From NCBI GenBank assembly GCA_019009955.1, contig CM032230.1, forward strand, positions 107,602,001 through 107,666,000: a stretch of 64,000 nucleotides of DNA. Reading direction: 5' to 3'. Positions within the stretch are counted from its first letter, which is position 1. Each line of letters begins with the position of its first letter. This stretch comes from Riptortus pedestris. Its lineage: Eukaryota > Arthropoda > Insecta > Hemiptera > Alydidae. The translations under genes were made by a program, and so were the position numbers. The notes under the pieces were generated by a model. That model saw nothing but the letters and a program-made list of their open reading frames with translations. It was not told the origin of the DNA and did no database searches. Of this stretch, positions 21,360 to 33,889 are shown one piece after another.

Positions 21360-23890
21360 TGGTGTTTAAATTTTTTATCTATTTAGAAGTTTCATTTACA
21401 CAATATCAAGTATTAAAGCAGACCTGAAAAACACCTATTTATCAACAAAATGGGCATTCTTCAGCTCTGTATTCCTCTCAGGAACTATTAATACCCCTAG
21501 ATATAATTGCTGTTATAGAACAAAACTAGATTAAAAGACATGAAGGAAAATAATAAATAACATTGACAAAATAACATTTAATAATATTTTCCTTGTTAAA
21601 ACATAAGGAGATTTATATACAACTTTATTTTGCAACATATAAGTTAAAAGAAAACATTACCAGATAAAAACAATTTATAGTCTACAGTTTTATATAAATA
21701 TAGGTATATTTATATACAATATATCACGAATAACAATTTACTAGTCATTAAATAATTTACTTTAATATACTCTTGGCAATCGATCACATATACACATTTA
21801 CTTACTTTCATAAACTAATACGGCAACTGAAAATACAATACAATCATATAAATTGAAATTCGTCAGTCAAGTTAAAAATTGTCTACAGGTAAAAATTGTC
21901 TTTAGAAATCGTTCAAAACTGACAAAAAATCAACTTATTTACATAAACCATTCATTGAAACTTTAACTATTTTCTGAATGATACACTTTTAAGTTAGTGC
22001 AAATGATGTAAAGAAAATCCTGCTAAATGTCATTCTTTATCATTAATTATTTATGTCAATAATAAAAACATCACACCAACAATTCAAGAACACAGAATAA
22101 AACTTACTATTCTATTTTTTTTTTTTTTTTTTTTAACTGGCTTTTATATAAATCACCTAAAAAACAATTCATACTAATAACAATTAAACAGAATACTTTG
22201 GAATACTTTATGTAGCTATGTACAGTATAAATAGATACAGTTTTTCTATAATTTTGTTTTACACTCATTTATAAAAACCTTGTAAAGGGTTTAAATATAA
22301 TACTGATTATTTATTGAAGTCAAATAAAACCTGATATAAAATTTATACGCATGTATCTATCTATAAAGGATACAATAAAAAAAATGGTAAATTGAAAATG
22401 AATCATATTTTATTTTAACATATTTCCTAATTTTGCTCTTTGACAAAGAACACCTGTCGAGGTCAATTGATTAGACCTTAAAAACTTATTAAATATTCCT
22501 AATTTAACTTGAACTATATTTAACTAAAGCTCATAACATTTCTTTAAGTTCAATATTTGTTTCACAATATCCCAAAGAAGCTATTTCACATTTAATCCTA
22601 TTCATAATCAAGTAGTGGCAGTTGATGTTGATGACAGTACTGTTAAATTTAAATAAATACTTATAAATATTGCAATACTCACTTCAACTAAATTAATTAG
22701 AGTCTAGATGAGTAGGCAGAGACTATGACAGAGGCATTTGGCCATCAAATTGTACTTCCCTGATTGAGGGGTTCTTACTTGCTGGTTTATGGAACTATAT
22801 CTTTGATATCAACATAATGCTGAGCGTGGAAAGGATAAATATCCAATAAAGTCTATAATCACACAACTAAAGAAAATTTAGTATGCTATCCTGGGATTCA
22901 AAATTGTCAAATAGACAATTTCAGTGATTTAGATGTATTATTTAGCTTTCGTAATTTACACAATGAAAAATGATGATTTGTGATTTTTTCAATGAAAAAA
23001 GCAAGTATTGCACCAAATTTAAAACCCAAACCCTCTAACAAAATTGACTCCTATGTTAAACATTGCTTTAATGCATCACCGTATATTTTATAAATTCCTA
23101 TCCAATATCAAATGATTATATACAATTTCTGTTTCAAAACTGTAACTTCAACTGCCACTGCAAGAATGTCCCCAAATACAATTAAAATGACAGCAGCACT
23201 TACAGTGTTTGTCAGTAATGATAAAATGCCCACAATACATGAGATAATAAAAACCAGAAGATAGTTATAAAATAAACATAAAACTAAATAACAAAATAAG
23301 ACTATATAAGATTGAAAATTGTGCAAAGGCAAAAAGTGTATTCACTTTCTATTACTGTTGTTGAAGAACAATTCAAACCAAGGAACTTCATAGACAGTCA
23401 AATAATTCTATAAGGTATTAGTGAACATCCATAACATGCTATCAATAATTCATATATAGAGTTACAGACTGAACTTACTTATGTTAGAAGAAAAAAAATG
23501 TCATGTCTTTTAGTTGACTATAAACCAACAACATTTACCCAAGTTCCAAATGTATATAATACTATTTTAATTTATGTGAACATAATATATACCAAAAAAG
23601 ATTACATGGGGATATTTTAAAAAACAGACAAATATATCTTAGCTGAAAAATTTGTTTGAAAGGTATCATTTTTTTTTCCTGTCAGTGTTTGGTAGTTCTT
23701 TTTTTAATTAGGAAAATTACTCAAGATAAATTAAATCCAGTCTTTGCTGCTTTAAAACATTTTTTTTTCATTATTGTTTTAATTGACTTAGTAACTTAAT
23801 AAGATCTACTTTTAATGAAATATTTAAATTTTTAAAGTCCTTAAGTTCCTTTGAAATTATTGGGTACTATTATCAGTTCTTTAAATATTA
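21360..23890. other. Very AT-rich intergenic region
   Basis: No conserved frame is recognised. A minus-strand 74-codon hydrophobic frame at 23108-23332 has no supporting features. A T-run lies near 22116-22133. Confidence 0.3.
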
Positions 23891-23892
23891 AA

Positions 23893-24409
23893 CTAACCGA
23901 AGGACCAGCAAAATAAATATAATGCAACAATGGGCTTAAAATGTTTCCAGATCAGTTTAGCAGCATCTTTCCCATAAGATTTAGTCGTCAACTGTTAAGC
24001 AAAAGAAATATTAGACGACTTAATTCTGTAAGCTTTAAACCTACTTAAATGAACCACAATATTAAGTTATTTTTGTCGAATATGAATCATTTACATTTAA
24101 AACAAAACTATATATATATTATTTTAAATATGGAGTTGTTTGCAAATGAGTGCTTATAAGAAAAATCAGTTAACTGAACACTCTCAGATCCCCATTGTTT
24201 TGAATAATCATTTCTTCACTCTAAAAAGAAAACTCAAAATTAGTTAGCACCTTAAATATGTCATCTTTCTGTAATACGTTTGTAATTAGAAAATAAAAGC
24301 CTTTAACCAAAACTATTAAAATGTTATTAAAACACGATATATATAAATCGCTCTTTGATACCTTGTTCACATAGTTATAGAACTTTGTATAATACCAGTC
24401 AGAGACAAA
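23893..24409 (-). CDS. Candidate two-exon 3' end of a tail-anchored small protein
   Basis: On the minus strand, 24409-24362 reads FVSDWYYTKFYNYVNK. It ends at a GT donor in phase 0 and joins a second exon 23991-23893 after an acceptor TTTGCTTAACAG, reading LTTKSYGKDAAKLIWKHFKP then IVALYLFCWSFG and TAG. The joined sequence looks protein-like: an amphipathic basic helix followed by a short C-terminal membrane segment. It starts 130 bp beyond the mannosidase stop on the same strand, so it could be an alternative 3' end, a downstream gene, or chance. The first donor is weak, I found no start exon, and I do not recognise the family. Confidence 0.25.
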
Positions 24410-24451
24410 CTTCAAAAATAAATATTTTAATAGTTCTCAGTCTAGCCTAGT

Positions 24452-24457
24452 TTTATT
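24452..24457 (-). terminator. Likely polyadenylation signal of mannosidase gene
   Basis: TTTATT on the plus strand is AATAAA on the coding strand, about 85 bp after the stop codon at 24542. Confidence 0.4.
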
Positions 24458-24541
24458 TATTCTTGGAAGGTGAAATCCTTCATATTATTCAATAATAAAT
24501 AAATAAGACGTAATATAGACATAGTATAGTTAAGAAATGCG

Positions 24542-27219
24542 TTAACTAAAAAATGTCACATTAAATGTTGCCAATTCCATGGGTCTCAAAAAGGCCTCAT
24601 CTAAGGAACTAAGTTTTCTGATTTCACCAAGACCAGTAAGATATGTCTGTGACAATCCAACTTTCAGAGATGTAAAATGTGTTCCTTCCCTAACAGCTTC
24701 ATCAGTTTCAGCAGGAACACAGCCCTGTACATTTGGTTGGATTGCACATGTATGGCCTAGCTTGTGAAGTATAAGCAGGGCTGAGGTAGATGGAAAGTGA
24801 TCAAAATTTTTTTCTTGTAATGTTCTTAAATTCATAAGATGAACATCACAAGGGAAGGGTTGAGTAATAAGGTTAATTGCATTATAGAGATTATTTTCGG
24901 TTGATTTTGATGTAGCATCATCATTAGAACTTTCAAGAACAAAAATATTAGAAGGGTACATAAGCCCAAGTGACAAATGATTTGCAAGAAGACTTGGCTT
25001 CGAATAACTGTCTTCCTTTGTACTATCTTCTAATAAGAGCCAAAATTTTGAAAGTGTTCTCTTATTATCAACAACACCTTCACCCATTCCTCTCGAATCA
25101 TCATAAAGGGTTCTTCTGTCCAACATAACTTCTAGCCATCCTGGCTGCCATGCTGCAGCACCTAAAGCATGATTTACCAGCAATGTCAGACGTTTTTCAT
25201 CATCTTGAATGTAGGTGTGTGTAGTAACAGGAAAATAATTTCCTTCTATACCAATACGTTCGACTTTTACACGTCTCTGTGTCTGGAAACCATTCGAGTC
25301 TGTATAAAACTCAGGGAGCTCACCGTTGTTTACATCGGAAACAAACCTCATAAATAGTTCTGTTTCTCTGTTTTTGGGAGGTGACTCGAAATCGACAATG
25401 TTTTCTATGAACACACCATTACTGAGAGGTCCTGCATTGTGATAAATATGAAGGGAATGAGTAAGTAGGTTTCCATTGGCAACTGTTAATGTTGATGCAA
25501 CAGTACCTGATGTTATTACCATTCTTTGGTTGCTATAATCTTCCAATATATCTCTTTCTATATCTCTGGCATTTGGGTCTGGCATGAATAAGTAAGCTCC
25601 ACTATGAAACTGTGCAGATGAATAAGCAGCAAATTCAATGGCACATTGAGTGATTTGTCCAGTTTCTTTATTCATAATAGATTTTAAGAAACCAGTTCGC
25701 CCATCAATAAGTAATTTCAATTTTTGATTCTCTAATTGAATATCTCCTTGCTGTATATTTTTAATTTCAAACAAAGAGCTTTTGGCACAATTCTTGCAAT
25801 AAACCATTGCCCTACCTTCTTTGGAAGAGTGATACTCCAAACGGAAGGTGGATATTGATAGAGGAGGCAAGTGAACAGGAAATAATAATTCAAAGTTATC
25901 TTCAGACATTTTTAATTCCAATTTAGATTCTTGAAGTGGCTTGGGTTCAGTAAAATTAAATATGGGGTTTACTTGTGTCGGTAATGGATTTCCTTCTGAA
26001 TCAAAAACACGTATGTCTGGTGATCGCACTCTAAGCCTAATTACATCATAGCGTGCTTGGGCAAGAGAATTAAAAACTATTACTCTTCTCGGTCTATCCT
26101 TTTTAACAGTTAATGGTACTTTATATGGTAATGTTTCATACCTGTCACGATCAGTATCAGGTAATATAAAACGAGTGGAAGCTGGGAAATGTTCGAAAGC
26201 TTCAGGTCGGGTTAAGATTGTCTGTATTGCATATCCTTGAACTAAAATGCATTCCTGCATAGCTTCAAACATTTTAAGGGCATAATCATGCATAACAAAA
26301 GCTTTAGATGTTCCAGTTATAGCATCATGATGTTGAAATAAGGCTAGATTTTGCCTAGCAAGTTGTAGTTTTTCAAAGTCTCTTCCTAAAATTTTTAATG
26401 TCCCATTGAAGCCCATTTTACGAACTTTATTTAGAGAAAGTGTGTAAAGAATTTCAGCAGAACGTAATTCTGCTTCGAGCTCTCTATCAAGTATTTTCCA
26501 GTAAGGACGGGTGGTAAAATAACCACTCCAATAGGCAGGTCTGCCTTCAGAAAAGATATCAGAATACACAAAGAAGTCTCCTCTCAAAGTTTTAAAATCT
26601 CTCATTCGGTTGCGTATTTCTTTAAAATAATCACCTGGGGTACCAAACACAATTTCAGCATTATAAATATTCTTACGCTCATTTATGTAATCAAAGAGTC
26701 TTTTGTAATTTGTATATTGTTGTAGCCATTCTACATCATGGTCATAACGAAAATCATCACCGACAGGCATAAGAACAACATTGTGAGGAAATAATGAACC
26801 TGTCCTACCATACTGTTCCAAAAGAAGTTCAGCCTTTTGTTTCACATTTTCTACATCTATTGCTACAGCCCTTAGTGAATATTCAGTGTACTCTCCTGCT
26901 ATTTTTCTAAAGTCAAAGTTTAAACAGACTTGAGGGTGAGGCCCACAAGAATGCTTAATAGAATAAATGTCAAATGGCTGGTTATGAACTAGAAAATCAT
27001 GATGCCCTTCAGGATCCCATCCTTGACGCCAAAGGAAGTCACCAGCCTCGTGTTCTGCTAGCCATTGCTTCCAGGCATAGTGGATCCTTTGAATTACGGT
27101 TCCTTGTTCCATTCCAGATGCTGACAATAAATATGGCACGGTAGCACCATGTCCAAATGGGTCTATTGACCAACCAGATTCAGGTTTGACACCCAGCTTG
27201 TTTTTCACCCACTGATGCC
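24542..27219 (-). CDS. alpha-Man-IIa: Mannosidase exon 5 (most of catalytic and C-terminal domains)
   Basis: It begins after the acceptor GTTACAG with two bases completing Gly-212, then [16 protein letters not shown], and runs uninterrupted for 892 codons to TAA at 24542-24544. It holds the nucleophile, acid/base and His zinc-ligand motifs and the whole beta-rich C-terminal region. Confidence 0.93.
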
Positions 27220-30200
27220 CTGTAACAAAAATTTCTCATGATATATTAAAAATATATTTATTTTTGAGAAAATTTATAATAATGTTACTCATAAACACAA
27301 GGCCTTGAAATAAAAATTATTAATGAAATTACATTATAATTCAAGATAATGTGTGGTTGGGTGGGGCTTAGAATACACTCAATACATTTTAGTCAATTAT
27401 GACTAATAAGATCCCAACCGTTCTCAAGTGGCAGAAATTGTGATTGGGACCCCCCCCCCCATAAAACATAACTATCTTTGCCAAATGAGTGTTTAATTAC
27501 ACAAGATGAATGTACAATTGGTAAATAACTAGTTAAAGTCGACTTTGGATAGTTTAGATTGGAATACTACTTTAGGCTTCGTGTGGTATTAGAAATGGTA
27601 TCTTGGACTATCAAGCATCCATTTAGTTGTTCATTTGTTTGCTTGAGGTGCTGTTGACGAGGCGTCAGTGTCAGTTGATGCTAAGATGGCGACCGCTCAA
27701 CAGAAAGCTCTTTGTGTTATTGAGTACGGCAGAAGTGAATCGACGATAGTTGTTCAGCGTGCATTTCCTACGAAGTATGGTGTTCAACCTCCAGATAGGT
27801 GGTGTATTAAACGTTGGTATAAACAGTTTACAGAGAATGGGTGTTTGTGCAAAGGGATCCCGGGCAGCCCGTGACAGAGCACTTCATCACTGGCCTCCAA
27901 GAAGCCCTGACCTGACCTTACTCCCTGCATTTTTTCTTAGGGGGTATGTTAAGGATGCGGTGTTTCGGCCACCTCTCCTAGCATATTGAACATCTCTGAA
28001 CTTGTTTTTAGGGATAAAAAACGCTTTAAATACTCTTTGTAATGATGCATAACAAAAGGTTCTATTATGTTTCTTTCACTAAATGCACATTTTTAAAGTT
28101 GTATTATTTTTGAATCACCCTTTACGTTATACAGCAAAAACGATTCCCAGTAGAACTGGAGAGGTGCTGGGCTTATCTTAAGGGAAAGTGTTTGGCACGG
28201 ATTGTGCATACATATATTGGTAATAAAAACAACAGAACTAGATTAAAATAAATATTCTACACATATTTTGATCCATTAGCACTTCTCAGGAGCAGAATCC
28301 AATGTTACACAACAGTAATGGACTGTCCAACCCCAAAAGAAGTTAGATATTTGGTAGTCTAGGAGTAAAAAGATATTCCAAGATCCCAGGCTACAAGAAC
28401 AGGCTGCTCACCCACACACTTACTGTGTATGCCCGCCTTAGTTTACCTCTATTAATGTACATCTGACAACTAAATGACCAAAGCCAGTAAAATAAACTGA
28501 GACTTTAAAATAATTACCATGTATAAGTTGATCAACCATGGCATATACATGAGAAGTTGCTTCATCAGTCATGACCCAGCCACCAGTGGTAATTTCTAAT
28601 CTGCCTTCTTCCAAAAGCCTTTTAACCAGTCTTCTTTTTGTAGGATGTGCACTAAAATAGAAAAAAAATAATAATAACTTATTGGTATAACCTACTCATG
28701 GGGAGGGGTTCATACCCCTGCTCACCTTCCCTTTATACAAGAGTTTTGATAATTTTGAAATGAAACATGGTGGGTTTTAAAGAACTCAGAACAAAAAGAA
28801 TTAAGTTTTTATTGATGGTGAAGTCAACTTTCCAATATCTTCTTGTTCTTCCCCAGTGCACTTAACTCTGAAATTTCTAATGGAAAGGCACATATCTTAA
28901 TGACAGATTTCTATAGAAACAATATTTTAAAACAATTTTATATAAGTGATTTTTTCCTCTCTCTGACTTTCCCCCTCCCCCCCCACCTAGTACGATTTCA
29001 ACCATTAACGAATTTGACCTTTAATCATACAAAAAACATTTAAAAATCAAATTTAGTAACAAACAAACAAAAATTGAGGCTGCTAAAGTGTTAACAGATA
29101 AATATATATATTATTTTGAACAAACCACATTTTCGGGATCTCCTAGGTAGGATTGATAGACATTTGAAGAAACGAAATTTGTAGCATAAGTTCCACCTTT
29201 ATTAAAGGAAATCTACTAAAATATAAGCGAATGCATATGAATTTTCATGGGTATTTTGACTTCATAATCAAGGTCTCTCTTCACTTACTTATGTCCTTTG
29301 AAAACAGAATGGAAAATTAATATCTAAATATGCTTTGTCTAGGTGAAATCAGAATTAGAATAATTTATTTAATTTTAAAATCAGCTATCATTATAAAATT
29401 TAAAAAAAAATAAATAGCATATCTTACCTTTGCCACCACTGAGAAAAGAAGGACACTTCAGACCAGATGAAAGTCATGTTTTTAAATAGAGTTAATTTAT
29501 CTGCCATATTATTAAGTATGTTTCGAGTTTGGTAATGGTAATAATTTTCAAAAGTCTTAAGCCAGCCTGGATCATTGTGAGAATGAGGAACTACTATAAC
29601 CTAGAACAAAAATATTAAAATATTTATTTATATTTAAATTGATTAGTATATAATTGTTATACTGGTATACACTGATTGATTCATCAAGTTTAAATGCACA
29701 AGTTAGATTGTGTGTGTGTGTGTGAGTGAGTGAGCGAGTGAGTGTGTGTGTGTGTGTGGGTGCATTTATTAATAAATATGTATATTAATAAATAATATAA
29801 CAATTAATATAAGCAAGCAATTATGAAAACAAAGCATAAGGGTTCGAATAACCAATGTTTTTGTCAAACATTAAAAGAAAATAGAAAATGTACGAAATCA
29901 ATAAACAATATCATCAAAGATTCCATGACACAATTATGTGTGGACAATGACTATTTATTAAGCATATAGTGTGAATTCAAACTGTAAATAAAACATTTTT
30001 GCCAAAAGTGTTCTACAGAACCAAATTGATTTTCAGATTTCTTTTGCATCTATAAAAACAACAAAATTATCCATTTTTATAATTCAAAAATCTTACTTTT
30101 AATGGAAGCTTAGGCCATTCCTGTTTTTTCTGCTTGTAACGATTTTCAAAATTGTTGTCCCAGTACTCTCTACTTTTCATCCAATAGGGCTGAAAATTAA

Positions 30201-33200
30201 AAATGATATAAGTTATTTCACAAAACAATCATTTATTTATTTTTTCTAGAAAGGAAACATTCTGTGAATGGGTTAAATTTATTTATGACCCATTTAAAGA
30301 CAGGATGAATAAAGTAAAATGTTCTTGTCTGTAAATCTTGTTATTCCCAAAAATGCTCTGGATTATTCATAGTCCATTACCATGCTAGGGGCCTTACTCT
30401 TGAATATTTATATTAAGAAATGATTACTTTGAATCACAATATTTACTTGAGCAAGGTGGCAATGCATCAAAGCAAGTACTCCTCTATTGTTTCCTTTATC
30501 GTTTTGTAAACTAACTAAAATATGTAAGATAAGGGGCCCAAAATGGTATCCAAATTCCTTGAAATGTTTTGATGAGAGAAAGGATCAATAAAAATCTGCC
30601 AAGCAGGGCTGAGTATTATATCCAGAAGAGATTAGATTAGATTTCTCAGATACTGATATGTCGTGCAGGTGATGTCATCTAGAACTTTAAAGTACATAAG
30701 GCGTGAAATTATGCTGTTTATGAGATATTTTAGAATATATATGGGGGCTTGTTAAAACCAAAAAATTCAAATAGCTAGGTTAATATTTCAGTTAGACAAA
30801 GTGAATGAAAGTGCCAACAAAACTTTTTATATAATGTAGCAGCTGTGTTACGTATCAGAAGGCAGGACGATTCCTTGGAGCTATAAAATTGGAATAATGT
30901 ATACAATAAATCTCATAACACAGCCATCCTTTCTATTCAGTAATTCACTTACAATAGCCATGAAATAAAATGTAGCAATTGAATGAATATTGAAAAATTT
31001 ATGTTTATCCTTTACATTTTTTGAATTATTTTTTTATAAAATAAATATCTGTGATATTGATGAATGCATCTTGGCTTCCAAATAGACCCCTACTCCAAGA
31101 TGATAAATAAAATTCTCGTGTAGTCTATGTTATACCTACAACCTTGGAATATTTGCCTTACAAACATTCATCTAAATCTTTCGAGCCATTTTTAAGTCAT
31201 AACTAAAAACACACGATAGACATACAAGAAGTCAATTTTGATGCATTTGTTAGGGGAATGACTCAAAATACTAAACAAAAGTATTGGTACAAAATACATA
31301 CATACAATAGGAAAGGAAAAGTTAGCTTTATTATGTTCAGTAATACCAAAATAGATGAAATCTAATTCCTAAGATATGCGAACCAGATGAAACAGTTGGT
31401 CACAATTGCCCGTCTAGATAAGTTTTTTTGGCAAAAAAAAGAAAGAAAAAAGGAACCTATGAGGGGTTTGTTTTTAACAGTATAACTCAGCTTCCTACAG
31501 TGATATGTAAAGACTATCAATCGGCTTCATGAATTGGCTGCAAGGTGTCCCTTAGGGAATTTAGCAGAATTATCAAAATTTGGAATAGGATAGAATTTGA
31601 TATGTGATCGCTTGGTTTCAGGAACTTTATTCTCAAATACAAAAAAGACTTTTAGCAAAAAAAAAAAAAAAAAATCATTGACATTGGAGCAAGCAATAGA
31701 GTAAAGTGCCCCAGATGAGCCAGCTGAGAATTTGGCATTAAAAAATTAAAGAAATAGATCAATTAAAACTGCGCATGACTTGAATTTTGCATTTAAGGCC
31801 AAGTGGGGGTTTAGTTGTCGGTTTTGTAGCCAGCATAATAGAGGCAATACCAACTGTTCAGCTTATGGAAAAACATGAACTTATCTGTTCCTTCCCAAAA
31901 TGGTCTGAAGCGACTGAAATGGCAACTTGACAGTGGATACCTGTAATGTTGTAAGGCTTAGATACCTTGAAGAAACTATTTGGGTCATCGTCATAGATTA
32001 AACTGCAGCCTAGCCACATAATTTTGACATTTTTTGGAGGTGAGTCCACAATCTCCTTAGGACAAATAAAGAAACATGTCATTTGGAAAAAAAAATATCG
32101 CCTTAAATTTGAAGTGATCAACACTTAATAAAACCGCCTTATTAGAGCAGAGGATTTCCTGTGGTTTTTATTTCCAGAAAATTAAATAAGAAGGAGGAGG
32201 CATACACGCCTTGCGTTTAGCAGGACAATAAAAATGTTAAAATCTTCAGTACAAAGGAAGACACCGTATTATATGGTCTGGAAAAATTCAGGGGGCTTGA
32301 GCTCATAAATGTGAAGGGTGAGAGGTTGCAAGAAGTGAAAACGAAAACTGCAGAAGATGAAACTTGCAAAATTTAAATGCATTGCTCATTATGGAGAAAG
32401 AATTGTTTCACCTTCGGTAATGATTTAAATCTTTTGGAAAAATTACTTGTTCTCATCAGGGAACAGAATCATGCTTAAGAAGAGCAAAAGGAGTCTTCTT
32501 TTGCTTCAGAATGGCCAGTGATATCTAGAAGTTCCTGGAGGGCTGTATGGTCTGTCTGTCTGTTTATGTTATTAAAAAAAATACTCTTGAGATAAAAACA
32601 TGCTAAATGTTTTATGAGCTTAAGAACACACACACATGCAAATGATTTAAAGGCTTCTTAGTTCCAGCCATTTGGGTATTTCAAAAGCAAATCCCTATAA
32701 CTAATGATATACACAAGATGTTTGACGAGGGTATATGAATATGCACATACATACAAATACCTCCATATACACATCTATATATGCATGAAATGAAATTCTA
32801 CCAGTAAGAACAGTCTATTCTGAGGTTTTTGTTTTTCTAATTTTCAAAAATGGCACTATTACTACAACCAACGGGGAATATATTCTTAAGGAAAATATGC
32901 TAAAAACTAAAACAATCTGAATTACCAGCCTTGTCCTTTCATTGCTACTTTATTTAGATAACAACAACATTTTTATATTAAGAAAGTAAAGTTTGAATTT
33001 TATTTACCTGAAAATCGAATGTTCCAAACTCTTTGAGAGTATCTATGTCAGCCCTTGCAACGGGGGAGGGCTTGCAGGCTGGCTGTAATGGTGTCGGAAC
33101 AGCCTCAAGTGCTTGTGGGATGACGACAACAGCTCCAGTAGATGAAGAACTGGATGCTGTATAGTAGCCGAACAAAAGCCATGATGGGAGCACAAGGAGT

Positions 33201-33241
33201 AGGAGGAGGAGGGCCCTCCGGCTCCTGGACCACTTGTACAT
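24542..33241 (-). CDS. alpha-Man-IIa: Golgi alpha-mannosidase II (GH38), 5 exons
   Basis: Joining 33241-33008, 30189-30097, 29600-29428, 28651-28518 and 27219-24542 gives 3312 bp, exactly 1103 codons plus stop; insect enzymes are about 1100 residues. Family knowledge: it removes the alpha-1,3- and alpha-1,6-mannoses from GlcNAcMan5GlcNAc2 in the Golgi, committing N-glycans to complex or paucimannose forms. Visible parts: a short cytosolic tail and membrane anchor (residues about 10-28), a Ser-rich stem, then HSHNDPGW (zinc ligands His-117 and Asp-119), [11 protein letters not shown] (nucleophile and zinc ligand Asp-231), PVGDDFRYD (acid/base near Asp-367) and QHHDAITGT (zinc ligand His-509). 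The Golgi form, not the lysosomal one, is indicated by the type II anchor and length. Introns carry a mariner-like relic and an HLE-1 fragment. Confidence 0.93.
27420..28140 (+). mobile_element. Mariner-like transposon relic, core deleted
   Basis: Lies antisense in the last mannosidase intron. A frame at 27668-27874 encodes an N-terminal helix-turn-helix of the type found before insect mariner-like transposases ([20 protein letters not shown], then [19 protein letters not shown]). Only about ten bases later, in another frame, comes the end of a DDE/D catalytic domain ([20 protein letters not shown], then KDAVFRPP), where [10 protein letters not shown](C/L)DFFLWG is the usual sequence around the last acidic residue. 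Here the LPAFF replacement removes the Asp. So about 150-200 residues are missing between. I did not identify terminal repeats; the outer limits are approximate. Confidence 0.6.
28518..28651 (-). CDS. alpha-Man-IIa: Mannosidase exon 4
   Basis: It encodes [20 protein letters not shown], then [20 protein letters not shown] and QLIHG. The TGGWVM(T/P)DEA motif is characteristic of GH38. The acceptor is TATTTTAG and the donor GTAATT. Confidence 0.92.
28840..29222 (+). mobile_element. HLE-1 copy I, 5'-truncated, in mannosidase intron
   Basis: From about 28960 it follows the 3' half of HLE-1: C-run, ATTTCAACCATTAACGAA, ACAGATAAATATATATATT, TAGGTAGGATTGATAGACAT. It ends with a decayed hairpin and CTACTAAAA. 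The earlier part is too diverged to place. Antisense to the gene. Confidence 0.5.
29428..29600 (-). CDS. alpha-Man-IIa: Mannosidase exon 3 (first zinc-binding motif)
   Basis: It encodes [20 protein letters not shown] and [20 protein letters not shown] supplies two zinc ligands. The acceptor is TGTTCTAG and the donor GTAAGA. Confidence 0.93.
29711..29760. repeat. GT/GAGT microsatellite in mannosidase intron
   Basis: A compound tract of TG and GAGT/GAGC units about 50 bp long, not associated with an HLE-1 copy. Confidence 0.8.
30097..30189 (-). CDS. alpha-Man-IIa: Mannosidase exon 2
   Basis: 31 codons, phase 0 at both ends: [20 protein letters not shown], then [11 protein letters not shown], leading into [10 protein letters not shown]. 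The acceptor is AATTTTCAG and the donor GTAAGA. Confidence 0.9.
30190..33007 (-). other. alpha-Man-IIa: Mannosidase intron 1
   Basis: A 2.8 kb intron. A weak HLE-1 echo lies at about 30735-30840 (GGGGGCTTG, then AAATAGCTAGGTTAATATT). An A18 run lies near 31656, and an open minus-strand frame at 31858-32124 is unrecognised. Confidence 0.5.
33008..33241 (-). CDS. alpha-Man-IIa: Mannosidase exon 1 (start, membrane anchor, stem)
   Basis: ATG at 33241 gives [20 protein letters not shown]: a short basic cytosolic tail and a Leu-rich type II signal anchor, as in Golgi glycosidases. A Ser/Thr- and Pro-rich stem follows. The donor GTAAAT comes after TTCGATTTTCAG. A G+C-rich exon in AT-rich surroundings. 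Confidence 0.88.
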
Positions 33242-33307
33242 ATTATCATCTCACCAACCCCTGCGACAAATTAATAATAAAGTCACTTTCATTAACTAAA
33301 CAAATAA

Positions 33308-33538
33308 TTATTATTATTATTATTTCTTAATGTCCACTTTTTGCAACTAAGGCTAATTGGGATGGGTTATCTACAGGTTACCACCCTTTTCTAGCCAGGG
33401 TGGGACTTAGGATGTTATTTAGTGAATTTCGTCACTAAACAATTTCCTTTGCCCAGACGAGAATCGAACTCGCCACTCTAGGTTTACCATGTGAGATTAA
33501 GGGTAACGCTTTTTTCTCACATGGCTAACCTGAGCCCC
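33308..33538 (-). mobile_element. SINE-1 copy 1, with 12 bp target duplication
   Basis: A tRNA-derived SINE. On its own sense strand it has a GGCTCAGGTTAGCC head, a B box in CGAGTTCGATTCTCG, a body ending GCAAAAAGTGGAC and an (AAT)n-type tail. CTAAACAAATAA flanks it at 33296-33307 and 33539-33550. It lies about 65 bp upstream of the mannosidase start codon, in the same sense. Confidence 0.75.
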
Positions 33539-33688
33539 CTAAACAAATAAGGTAAAATAAGAATTAAGTAGCAATAAATCAATATTAAAAGAATTATTCA
33601 TATTTTAAAAGTAAAATCCAAGGTTTGAGAAATTGCACTTACAGCAGAATAAAGTCAACAAATAAAGGCACTACTTTCTTCATTTATA

Positions 33689-33860
33689 TTAGCAGATTTC
33701 CCTTAAGGAAATTAAAATTAAATTATCTATAAACATTGTTCTACACATATTTTCTGTATCTTGAATATTAACCGGGATATTTGGATTTTATAGTTTTCAG
33801 CCTTCAACAAAACCCCTCTTCTACTCATGTTTAAAGTAAAGCAATGTTGCTGCTGAAGCG
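33689..33860 (-). mobile_element. HLE-1 copy J, internally deleted fragment
   Basis: It starts at the 3' hairpin (TTAGCAGATTTCCCTTAAGG) and passes directly to the ATTAACCGGGATATTTGGAT block, so the microsatellite region is missing. Confidence 0.5.
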
Positions 33861-33889
33861 GGGTGGAAGTTGTCGGGAGGCTAACACAG

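Noticed and set aside
23108..23332. 74-codon hydrophobic minus-strand frame
   Set aside because: AT-rich composition gives hydrophobic residues by chance; no splice or family support.
33043..33249. Second frame over mannosidase exon 1
   Set aside because: It is the shadow of the real frame, which has the type II anchor and joins exon 2 in phase.
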